DNA of 15,261 bases from JAJYVH01 sp964548595 (lineage in GTDB: Archaea > Micrarchaeota > Micrarchaeia > Micrarchaeales > CABMGC01), in contig CAZJQO010000035.1 in the NCBI GenBank assembly GCA_964548595.1, positions 1 through 15,261 of the forward strand, read 5' to 3'. Position numbers and translations under genes: made by a program. The notes beneath the pieces were generated by a model that was given only the letters and a program-made list of their open reading frames with translations, was not told the origin of the DNA and made no database searches. Below are positions 1-6,184 of the stretch, piece after piece (the stretch's first letter is position 1; every line of letters starts with the position of its first letter).

Positions 1-12
1 TACGCCATTCGC

Positions 13-59
13 CAACTCGCTCTCATCCCACGATTGAAATCGTGGGTTTTCCCGCTCGC
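13..59 (-). repeat. 47-bp repeat copy 1, IS200/IS605-like right-end hairpin
   Basis: This stretch is identical over 47 bases to 13749-13795. Its core, 27-46, is a perfect hairpin with 9-bp arms (CCCACGATT / AATCGTGGG) and a 2-base loop. On the minus strand it reads GAAAA, then the CCC-stem-GGG hairpin, then ATGAG. That is the layout I know for the right end of IS200/IS605 (tnpB) elements, where the hairpin lies just downstream of tnpB and within its guide RNA. No transposase gene is next to it, so it would be a solo end or a small non-autonomous element. Identity and hairpin are seen directly; the family assignment is recalled pattern and not searched. Confidence 0.6.
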
Positions 60-180
60 AATCATATAAATAAATCATAATACAACGGCAATGAACCGCC
101 CCGGAAGCCACGGCTCCGCCCGCGGTAGGTTGCCGCGGGTCAATGCTTTGCCCATCTCTCGGAAGCCGGGCCTTTTGCGT
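60..180 (-). other. GC-rich structured gene-less stretch, possible remnant of a tnpB guide-RNA scaffold
   Basis: Between the AbiEii-like gene and the hairpin repeat lies a stretch with no convincing ORF. Bases 60-90 are AT-rich. Bases 91-175 are GC-rich and can fold: 119-125 CCCGCGG pairs with 133-139 CCGCGGG around a 7-base loop, and 103-117 forms a second stem (GGA.GCC / GGCTCC) with a bulged A. The motif GGAAGCC occurs twice (103-109, 161-167). In IS605-type elements the guide-RNA scaffold sits exactly here, just before the right-end hairpin, so this could be its remnant. It could also be only the 3' untranslated region and terminator of the gene at 181-831. Confidence 0.35.
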
Positions 181-831
181 TCATCTGTAGCCAAAAAATC
201 TTCTCAGGCTCTTTTTATGCCTCTCCCTAAGTGCATCAAACTCTTTTTTTGTTGGTGATATGTACTCCCATAGCGCCTCGCTCTTGTCAAGGTATTCCAG
301 CAGGACTTCGGAGCTTCGCCTTTTTGATATTTTGTACTCGTTCACGTAACCAGAAAAACTGCCAAAATCTATATCGCCATAGAAAACCAGGATTGCAACG
401 TCTATGATATCCTTCCTTATCTTGGTCTCTTCGTTGCCAAAATAGCCCCAAAGTTTTAGGAGCAGGAGCAGCTCCTTCCTGACTACCTTTATTCCCTCTA
501 TCAGCGTATAATCCTGCATTATCCTGCTGACCGGTACTGGAAGGTTCCTGTCCGAGTATCCTTCTATAAAGAGGTCGACAGTTGTGCCCCGTATGGTTGA
601 GTGCCTTATAGTTGTGCCGCTGTATTCCTCGATGCCGTACTTCGTGAAAAAATAGAGTTTGTCAAGGCCTATCGCTATGTCTACATCCTCGCTCTTCTCC
701 GCACCCACATACGAATATACCGCCCAACCCCCTATGAGCACGAAGTCGAGTTCTGCCTGCAGCTGCCTCAGCACCTCAAGACTCTTGCCTGCCTTCTCGT
801 CATTCCAGAATTGCCTTTGCATACGCATCAT
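181..831 (-). CDS. AbiEii-like nucleotidyltransferase, toxin of a type IV toxin-antitoxin pair
   Basis: A 216-residue protein of the polymerase-beta nucleotidyltransferase fold. A glycine motif at residues 33-36 (IGGW) is followed by SEDVDIAI at 47-54, giving the acidic pair D49/D51, with a likely third carboxylate at D86 (TVDLFIE). A conserved-type KDIIDV is at 140-145, as in the AbiEii/DUF1814 group. Known family members transfer nucleotides to tRNA or other targets and stop growth until countered by AbiEi. The gene overlaps the preceding AbiEi-like gene by 32 bases (23 if the start is the fourth codon, ATG at 822), so the two are translationally coupled. The catalytic residues appear intact, so it should be active. 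Substrate unknown. Confidence 0.75.
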   Translation of the reverse strand: MMRMQRQFWNDEKAGKSLEVLRQLQAELDFVLIGGWAVYSYVGAEKSEDVDIAIGLDKLYFFTKYGIEEYSGTTIRHSTIRGTTVDLFIEGYSDRNLPVPVSRIMQDYTLIEGIKVVRKELLLLLKLWGYFGNEETKIRKDIIDVAILVFYGDIDFGSFSGYVNEYKISKRRSSEVLLEYLDKSEALWEYISPTKKEFDALRERHKKSLRRFFGYR

Positions 832-1459
832 CTATCTTTTCCTTTACCCGTTTCAGGAACTCGTAGGCGTTCCACGAGCTTACATTCCATAGATCTACAT
901 AAAGCTGGGAGATAGGCACCGAGGAGTGCGCAAGCTCCCCTTCGCTTATCATTCTTTCAAGCACGCGGTCAGGCTTCAGCACGAAGAGGTTGTGCTTTTT
1001 TGCAAGCGCGCTTATATCCCTCTTCGGGAAGCGCCGCATTATCTCATCCAGCACACTTTCCTGGGCATATACATACACGTGCCCGTAGTCCGCAGGCGGA
1101 CTGCCAAACGCGTGTACGTAAGCGCTGAAGCACGTAAACGCTATGCCAGACGGCATCCTGTCCTCTATCTCCCCCATGCTCCTTACATCCGCAAGCGTGC
1201 TGTAGACTATATCCCTGTCGAACTTTCTCTCAACAGCCCAGTATGCCAGCAGCTTGTCGAAATTGATTATCTCGAAATGCCTTCTGTATACTACTGCTAT
1301 GCCTGCCTGTTTGAGGGGCTGCATAGCCCTGCTGACCGTGTCCGGTGAAAGTCCGAGCTTCCTGGCCAGCTCCCGCTCCACGAACCCGCTTTTCCTGTTT
1401 TTAAGCAGCGTTTCTACAACATCCCTGTAAACAACACCATTCTTGTTCATAATTGTCAT
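800..1459 (-). CDS. AbiEi-like antitoxin / wHTH transcriptional regulator
   Basis: A 219-residue protein. A winged-helix domain occupies about residues 8-60, with the recognition segment ELARKLGLSPDTVSRAM followed by the wing AVVYRRHFEI. A C-terminal region resembles the AbiEi C-terminal domain (SQLYVDLWNVSSWNAYEFL near 185-203). AbiEi proteins repress their own operon and neutralise the AbiEii nucleotidyltransferase without a stable protein complex. The downstream overlapping gene is that toxin. Start: ATG at 1459, with another in-frame ATG three codons later at 1450. A TATA-like run at 1474-1488 would start transcription near 1455, so the second ATG is a real alternative. An inverted repeat just upstream fits autoregulation. 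Confidence 0.75.
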   Translation of the reverse strand: MTIMNKNGVVYRDVVETLLKNRKSGFVERELARKLGLSPDTVSRAMQPLKQAGIAVVYRRHFEIINFDKLLAYWAVERKFDRDIVYSTLADVRSMGEIEDRMPSGIAFTCFSAYVHAFGSPPADYGHVYVYAQESVLDEIMRRFPKRDISALAKKHNLFVLKPDRVLERMISEGELAHSSVPISQLYVDLWNVSSWNAYEFLKRVKEKIDDAYAKAILE

Positions 1460-1473
1460 CCGATCCTGTTTTC

Positions 1474-1518
1474 TTTTATTTATTAATTGTCTGATATAAT
1501 ACGGACAATATAAATATT
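1474..1518. promoter_or_regulatory. AbiE promoter region with palindromic operator candidate
   Basis: A perfect inverted repeat ATTGTC (1486-1491) / GACAAT (1504-1509) with a 12-base AT-rich spacer lies 27 bases before the AbiEi start. The minus-strand TATA candidate (TTAATAAATAAAAG, 1474-1487) directly abuts it, so a bound regulator would block TBP/TFB. A second AT-rich box at 1508-1518 (AATATAAATAT) could serve transcription in either direction. The half-site sequence CGGACAA recurs at 1502-1508 and 1533-1539. AbiEi antitoxins are known to bind inverted repeats at their own promoters; that this is the site is inference. Confidence 0.5.
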
Positions 1519-1597
1519 AAAACTTTTCGAATCGGACAACAACATTGAGCGGATAGGGCCTGAAGCTCTGGCACCGTGATATGCGGAAAAGGAGAAA

Positions 1598-1744
1598 TTG
1601 AAACGATACGCGGGACCCGTTCGGCAACAGGACGGGCCGACGAGCCCGAAGCGAGCGGTTACCGTCTGCTTGGATTGCGGCCACAGCAGGAGCGACCACG
1701 GATTCTGCAAGTGCAGGCTGTGCTCATGCAGCGCAAGTGACTGA
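1598..1744 (+). CDS. Small cysteine-rich protein (48 aa), putative zinc-binding; unknown
   Basis: A short ORF with a TTG start right after AAAAGGAG (SD-like, 3-base spacing). The C-terminal half has six cysteines in 21 residues: CLDCGH at 24-29, then CKC at 37-39 and CSC at 42-44, with histidines at 29 and 34. This arrangement would suit one or two zinc sites and is not expected in random noncoding DNA. The N-terminal half is basic. An AT-rich box at 1508-1518 could be its promoter, giving a leader of roughly 55 bases. The stop codon sits in a small hairpin (GCAAGT / ACTTGC, 1733-1749). I do not recognise a family. A chance ORF remains possible because the start is non-ATG and the length is short. 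Confidence 0.4.
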   Translation: MKRYAGPVRQQDGPTSPKRAVTVCLDCGHSRSDHGFCKCRLCSCSASD

Positions 1745-1766
1745 CTTGCTGATGTCACTCCAGAAA

Positions 1767-1839
1767 TGCGACAGCCGGGATTTGAACCCGGGCCGTTGCC
1801 TTGGCAAGGCAATATCCTACCAGGCTAGACTACTGTCGC
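1767..1839 (-). tRNA. tRNA-Gly (GCC)
   Basis: The 73-base cloverleaf folds cleanly: acceptor GCGACAG / CTGTCGC, T8 and A9, D stem GTCT/GGAT, anticodon stem TTGCC/GGCAA with loop TTGCCAA (anticodon GCC), 4-base variable loop, T stem CCGGG/CCCGG with TTCAAAT loop, discriminator A. No CCA is encoded and no intron is seen. An AT box at 1862-1871 lies about 28 bases upstream on the minus strand, the right spacing for an archaeal TATA box. Confidence 0.95.
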
Positions 1840-1861
1840 ACGCTTGTTATATCCAACTAAA

Positions 1862-1904
1862 GCATTAAAAGCGCTTTCAGATCCTTGTACGCAATAAACT
1901 TATT
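1862..1904. promoter_or_regulatory. Divergent TATA boxes for tRNA-Gly and cysS
   Basis: Two AT-rich boxes lie back to back. CTTTTAATGC on the minus strand (1862-1871) is about 28 bases before tRNA-Gly. AATAAACTTATTA on the plus strand (1892-1904) predicts transcription of cysS from about 1923. That start lies downstream of the GTG at 1911, which argues that translation of cysS begins at the ATG at 1938. Positions are read by eye. Confidence 0.5.
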
Positions 1905-1937
1905 AGTATTGTGAATAAGTTAGTTGGTGTTGCGCTT

Positions 1938-3368
1938 ATGCAAGTGTATGACACGCTCTCTGGCGCCAAGAGGGAGCTGGAGCCATTGAAGGGCAACAGG
2001 TTGAACATGTTCGTTTGCGGCCAGACCGTGTATGACGATGCCCATCTTGGCCACGCGCGCACTTACATAGCATTTGACGTCGTGGCGCGCTGGCTCAGGC
2101 ACATCGGCTACGAGGTGCGCTACGCGCAGAACATAACTGACGTGGAGGACAAGATAATAGCCAGGGCGAAGGAAAGGGGCATGAGCGCGATAGAGCTGGC
2201 AAGGTACTACGAAGACAGGTTCATGGAGGACATGAAGGCGATAGGCACTTTCGACTCTGTCGATGAATACCCCAGATCTCACGACTACATAGACGCGGTG
2301 AGGAATCAGATACAGCTGCTGCTTGACCGGGACTACGCATACGTGCTGGGAGGCGATGTGTATTATGACGTAGCGAAGTTCAAGGATTACACCAAGCTCT
2401 CCGGCATGAAGATAGAGGAACTGGTGAAGCATAGGATAGAGCCGAAGGAGGGCAAGCGGAATAGCTACGATTTCGTGCTCTGGAAGGAGGCTAAGGAGGG
2501 AGAGCCCAGTTGGGACATAAAGGTGAGCGTGGAAGGCAGGGAGATACTGCTGAAAGGCAGGCCCGGCTGGCACATAGAGGACACCGCCATGACGTACAGC
2601 CTCTTCGGAGCTCAGTACGACATACACGGGGGCGCCAGCGAGCTCATATTTCCTCACCACACCAACGAGATAGCGCAGGCCGAGGCTGCTTTTGGCGTAG
2701 TGCCGTTTGTCAGGTACTGGCTACACTCCGGCGTTCTGAACATCAGGGGCCAGAAGATGGGCAAGAGCCTGAAGAACTTCATAACTATAAGGGAAGCGCT
2801 CGCAGAGTATAGGAAGGAGACGCTCAGGCTCTTCATCAGCTCAACGCACTACAGGAAGGAGATAAACTACACAGACGAGCTTATGCGTGATGCGGACAAG
2901 CTCATGTACTACATAAATCAATCCCTTGGCATACTCTGCAACATGCCTGTTTCCAGCGGGGCCAACGGCAGCGCACTGCTTGAATCGATGGCGGGCATGG
3001 AGAAGGATTTCACCGAGGCGATGAACGACGACTTTAATACACCGGTTGCAGTTATGCGCATCGTGACCGCAATGAAGGATGTCAGGACGTTTGCGGCTGC
3101 CAACAAGGGCATAGATAAGGAGTCGAAGGAGAAGGTGATCGAGACCGTGGCGAAGCTCGGCAACCTGCTCGGAATACTTGACGAGAAGCTGTACAGGCAG
3201 CCCCTGCCAGGAGAGCTAAAGAAGATGATCGACGAGAGGGAGGAGCTGAGGGCCAGGAAGGAATTCGAGGCCGCGGACAGGATACGCGACGAGCTCGATG
3301 CAAAGCACGGAATAAGGCTGGAAGACACAGAATACGGGGCAGTATGGTACCCTGCCGGCGGGCAGTGA
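1938..3368 (+). CDS. cysS: Cysteinyl-tRNA synthetase
   Basis: Class I synthetase that charges tRNA-Cys with cysteine, 476 residues from the chosen ATG, a normal length. The family start pattern MQVYDTLSGAKRELEPL begins there; an upstream GTG at 1911 would add nine residues unlike the family and precedes the predicted transcription start. The HIGH motif is HLGH (36-39) and the KMSKS motif is KMGKS (273-277). Zinc ligands: C27, H240 and E244 are present. The fourth, a cysteine in E. coli (GWHIECSAM), is aspartate here (D215 in GWHIEDTAM). I recall this variant in some archaeal enzymes. The anticodon-binding C-terminus is present, ending with the HGIRLEDTEYG segment typical of the family. The gene converges on the next with a 4-base gap. 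Confidence 0.97.
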   Translation: MQVYDTLSGAKRELEPLKGNRLNMFVCGQTVYDDAHLGHARTYIAFDVVARWLRHIGYEVRYAQNITDVEDKIIARAKERGMSAIELARYYEDRFMEDMKAIGTFDSVDEYPRSHDYIDAVRNQIQLLLDRDYAYVLGGDVYYDVAKFKDYTKLSGMKIEELVKHRIEPKEGKRNSYDFVLWKEAKEGEPSWDIKVSVEGREILLKGRPGWHIEDTAMTYSLFGAQYDIHGGASELIFPHHTNEIAQAEAAFGVVPFVRYWLHSGVLNIRGQKMGKSLKNFITIREALAEYRKETLRLFISSTHYRKEINYTDELMRDADKLMYYINQSLGILCNMPVSSGANGSALLESMAGMEKDFTEAMNDDFNTPVAVMRIVTAMKDVRTFAAANKGIDKESKEKVIETVAKLGNLLGILDEKLYRQPLPGELKKMIDEREELRARKEFEAADRIRDELDAKHGIRLEDTEYGAVWYPAGGQ

Positions 3369-3372
3369 CGAT

Positions 3373-4644
3373 CTACAGCGAGACCGACACAGACCTTCCG
3401 TAATATGCCGCAAACAACCTCTCCAGAGCCGCCTTTGCCGTGTCCATGGAGCGCTTCGTCTCGCCGATTCCCGCCTGCAGCACGCTTGCGTCCCGTGCTG
3501 CTTTTTCAGCGCTCTCCTTGCTGCTCCTGACGTACTTGAGCTCTGTCTCGAGGTGCACCACCTCCGCGTCGAGCCCTGACCTTGAGCCTTCCAGCTCCCT
3601 GTACGTTTCTATCATACTGTAAAGATCCGATTCTATCAGGTAATCTGCAGCTGACAGTGCAGCATCTTTGTTCTTTACGTCTATATTTTCAGAGCCTATG
3701 CGTTCCCTGAGCCTCTTCAGCATCTCCCTGAATTCCGCATATTCTGTTTGGTCGCCTATGCTGGCTACGGGGTCGCTCATGAAGCGGTAGAGCCGCTTCT
3801 TGCCTGCGGATATGTGGTCGAACTTCTTAGATGCACGTTCAAGCGGGGCCACGAGCTCGCGTATCTTCTCGTACAGGCCAGATGCCTGCTTGCTTGCGTT
3901 TGCATACTCTTTCTTTTTTGTTTCGAGCTCTTTAATCATTTCCTGCTCCTCCGCTCCCGGCAGGCGCTCCTGCTTCAACGAACCGCTTCTGCTTTCCAGG
4001 AGCCGCAAATCAGACTCGTATGCTTTCAGCACGGTTATCTGCCTCTTCACCTCGTTGTACTCGGCGAGCTCCCTGCTCCTGCTCTCGAGCTCCCTCTCCA
4101 TCGCCTGCATCAGCTTCTCCAGTTCTGTGGTGCACTTCCTGAAATTCTTGAGATGGTTGGCGTAGCAGTGCATTATCGTTTTGTAGCGTGCGTTGACCTT
4201 TAGTATGTCTGTGTTTGCGCTCCTCGCATTCTCAAGTATGGTAGAGTATCTTTCGTAGATGTTTGGAGCAGCTCCTGCCTCCAGCTGCATGCCCGCCACT
4301 ACCTTCTTGAGCGCCATGGCGTAGGCGCCCTTCTGGCTCTTTATCATTGTCACGTTCGGGTTCCACATGTCTTCCGTATCTGGCTTGGCGTCGAGCGCGT
4401 AGAATATGTCGCAGGCTCCGCCAAACTTCGCCTTCGCTCCGCCAAGACCTCTCACAATCCCAGCCGCCCTGAAATCCAACTGCCCCAGCTTCCTGTCGAA
4501 CAGCGAGTTCAGTCTAGCTTCTAGGGCATCTATGCCCAATGTCTCTGTGCCATTTCCGCCAAATAGTCTTATGCTGGTCCCCCTTCCGTGCTTCGCGCAT
4601 ATTTCGCTTTGAGCTATTATAAGGCTATCGAAGTTTGTGCTCAA
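3373..4644 (-). CDS. Coiled-coil protein of unknown function
   Basis: A 423-residue soluble protein with no membrane segment or signal peptide. Residues 1-130 look globular, with a Gly-rich segment (IRLFGGNGTETLG near 25-37; GIVRGLGGAKAKFGG near 62-76). About 160-270 and 300-410 are dominated by long heptad-like runs rich in E, K, R, L and S, as in SMC/Rad50-like or structural coiled coils. No Walker motifs are seen, so it is not an SMC ATPase. The only start after the upstream in-frame stop is TTG at 4644, with no clear SD. It lies 100 bases downstream of tRNA-Val on the same strand with no strong TATA box between, so read-through from the aminotransferase/tRNA unit is plausible. Its 3' end nearly touches cysS, so transcripts should overlap. 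Family not recognised. Confidence 0.8.
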   Translation of the reverse strand: MSTNFDSLIIAQSEICAKHGRGTSIRLFGGNGTETLGIDALEARLNSLFDRKLGQLDFRAAGIVRGLGGAKAKFGGACDIFYALDAKPDTEDMWNPNVTMIKSQKGAYAMALKKVVAGMQLEAGAAPNIYERYSTILENARSANTDILKVNARYKTIMHCYANHLKNFRKCTTELEKLMQAMERELESRSRELAEYNEVKRQITVLKAYESDLRLLESRSGSLKQERLPGAEEQEMIKELETKKKEYANASKQASGLYEKIRELVAPLERASKKFDHISAGKKRLYRFMSDPVASIGDQTEYAEFREMLKRLRERIGSENIDVKNKDAALSAADYLIESDLYSMIETYRELEGSRSGLDAEVVHLETELKYVRSSKESAEKAARDASVLQAGIGETKRSMDTAKAALERLFAAYYGRSVSVSL

Positions 4645-4744
4645 ATCAGCTAATCATGCGCGCGTTCAGCTGCAGCTCCTGCAGGACCCACAGTCACTCA
4701 GAACCAATCGCGTCTCTATTTCGTTTCCGTAATACTCGAATGCG
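4645..4744. other. Short spacer between tRNA-Val and coiled-coil gene
   Basis: One hundred bases without a gene. It holds a GC-rich dyad-like run (GCTGCAGCTCCTGCAG, 4670-4685) near the coiled-coil start and only a poor AT box. I see no clear promoter or terminator. Confidence 0.4.
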
Positions 4745-4815
4745 TGGAGGCACAGGGAATCGAACCCAGACCTTCACCGTGTAAGGGTGACGTCCTACCA
4801 CTAGACTATGCCTCC
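4745..4815 (-). tRNA. tRNA-Val (UAC)
   Basis: A 71-base cloverleaf: acceptor GGAGGCA / TGCCTCC, T8 A9, D stem GTCT/GGAC, anticodon stem TCACC/GGTGA with loop CTTACAC (anticodon TAC), T arm CTGGG-TTCGATT-CCCTG (one T-T mismatch), discriminator A, no encoded CCA. Its first ten bases are also the last codons and stop of the aminotransferase gene, so it is probably cut out of that transcript unless a weak internal promoter is used. Confidence 0.93.
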
Positions 4816-6020
4816 TTCTTGCAGAATTCGTTGAGCCTCGTTATTGCAATCTCGAGCTCGCTCTTCGGCGGCAGGGACACTATCCTGATGTGGCCTGGCG
4901 AGCCGAAGCCCGAGCCGCGGGTCAGCTGTACGTACTTGCTCCGCAGGAACGCGTCAACAAATTCCTTGTCGTTTTTGTACTTCAATGCTTTTAAGTCCAC
5001 ACTAGGGAAAATGTAGAAGGCGCCCTGCGGCCTTACCGTTTTGAGGTACTGGTTCTCTTCCAGCAGCTTCATCGCGAAGTTGACCCTCGTCTCTATCTCC
5101 TTCACCATCTTCCGCAGCGCGATCCTGTGTTTGGCTGTGTTGTTCATGCCTTCAGCGACCGCATACTGCGCGGGCGCGTTTGCTGAGACGCGCACCGAGG
5201 CGAAGTTGGCTAGCTTCCCCTTCAGGAGCACAGACTTTGCATCAGTGCCGGGCACTATCGCGAAGCCTATCCTGAAGCCGGTAGCGTCGAAGTCCTTCGA
5301 GGCTCCGTTGAGTATCACGTGGGGCATGCCCTTCGCCAGCTCAGATACGCTTGTGAAGCTTGCACCGTTGTATACAATCTCATCGTATATCTCGTCGCTG
5401 ACTAGCGTGATGCCGTGCTCGTTTGCCAGCTCCACAACTTCCTTGAGCACGCTCCTGCTGAGCACAGTGCCCGTCGGATTGTTGGGGTTCGTTATCATCA
5501 GGTACTTTATCCTCGCAGTGTGCTTTAGCCTCCTAACGTGTCTTTCCAGCTCGTCTACGTCTATGCCCCAGCCGAGCCGCTCCTTGTAGTCCAGCACGTA
5601 CTCCTTTGCGCCAGTAAGGCCGACGTAGGGCACGTACTGCGTGTAGTAGGGCTTGAAGAGTATCGCCCTGTCACCTGGATCCAGCAGCGCTGCATTGAGC
5701 ATGTAGAGTGCTTCCGAAACACCCTGCGTCACCACCACGTCCTCTTCCCCCAGCCTGAGCCCGTAGATGCGCCTGTACCTTGCAGCTACCGCTTCCACCA
5801 GCTCCCTTGCCCCTTCCGGCCTGGCGTAGCCAGTCCTGTTCTGCATTATAGCATGCGCGTAGGCGCGCTTTATGTAACCCGGAGTGGGAAAATATGCGGC
5901 AGGATCGCCCTTGTTCATCTTTATTATCTGCTTGCCCCCCGCCTCCAGGCGCTCCGCTATCGCGTCGTCCTCCTCTATCGGGTTTATAGCGTATCTGCTT
6001 AGCTTTGCCAGGTATGCCAT
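4806..6020 (-). CDS. Class I/II PLP aminotransferase, alanine-aminotransferase-like
   Basis: A fold-type I, pyridoxal-phosphate-dependent aminotransferase of 404 residues, probably moving an amino group between alanine or a similar amino acid and 2-oxoglutarate in the cytoplasm. Motifs: NPNNPTG at 178-184, SDEIY at 208-212 (D209 to the pyridine nitrogen, Y212), PLP lysine K242 in NGASKDFDATGFRIGF, and R250. The C-terminus (PQGAFYIFP, then GSGFG, then LPP) closely follows archaeal AlaAT such as that of Pyrococcus. The start is set at ATG 6020 because upstream residues do not resemble the family and a TATA-like box at 6045-6058 predicts a leader of about 7 bases. The last codons and stop lie inside tRNA-Val. 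Exact substrate is uncertain. Confidence 0.9.
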   Translation of the reverse strand: MAYLAKLSRYAINPIEEDDAIAERLEAGGKQIIKMNKGDPAAYFPTPGYIKRAYAHAIMQNRTGYARPEGARELVEAVAARYRRIYGLRLGEEDVVVTQGVSEALYMLNAALLDPGDRAILFKPYYTQYVPYVGLTGAKEYVLDYKERLGWGIDVDELERHVRRLKHTARIKYLMITNPNNPTGTVLSRSVLKEVVELANEHGITLVSDEIYDEIVYNGASFTSVSELAKGMPHVILNGASKDFDATGFRIGFAIVPGTDAKSVLLKGKLANFASVRVSANAPAQYAVAEGMNNTAKHRIALRKMVKEIETRVNFAMKLLEENQYLKTVRPQGAFYIFPSVDLKALKYKNDKEFVDAFLRSKYVQLTRGSGFGSPGHIRIVSLPPKSELEIAITRLNEFCKKEA

Positions 6021-6044
6021 CTGCTCAAGATTACTTCCGCTGCA

Positions 6045-6122
6045 AAAGTTAAAATAGTTGCTAAGACTGCGTGTGCGTTGAACAGGGACTAAACCGAAGC
6101 ACATCGTAAACAATATATACCT
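6045..6122. promoter_or_regulatory. Divergent promoters for aminotransferase and ABC exporter operon
   Basis: The intergenic stretch 6021-6184 holds a minus-strand AT box (ACTATTTTAACTTTT, 6044-6058) suited to the aminotransferase and a plus-strand box (AACAATATATACC, 6110-6122) that would start the exporter transcript near 6142. The exporter leader would be about 43 bases. Both are eye-read TATA candidates. Confidence 0.5.
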
Positions 6123-6184
6123 GGTTAACACATTCGTATCTTGTTTCGGTTTGCAGCAATTTCTGCGATCGTTGCGATGGAAGC

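Noticed and set aside
926..1348. Plus-strand 140-codon frame
   Set aside because: Antisense to the AbiEi-like gene, which has clear family motifs.
1483..1812. Minus-strand 109-codon frame between tRNA-Gly and the AbiE operon
   Set aside because: It begins inside tRNA-Gly and runs through the AbiE promoter and operator; composition shows no protein features.
1911..1937. Upstream GTG start for cysS
   Set aside because: The added nine residues do not match the family and would precede the predicted transcription start.
5041..5589. Long plus-strand frame of 182 codons opposite the aminotransferase
   Set aside because: It lies wholly antisense to a well-supported enzyme gene, and its residues are complement artefacts of that gene's codon pattern.
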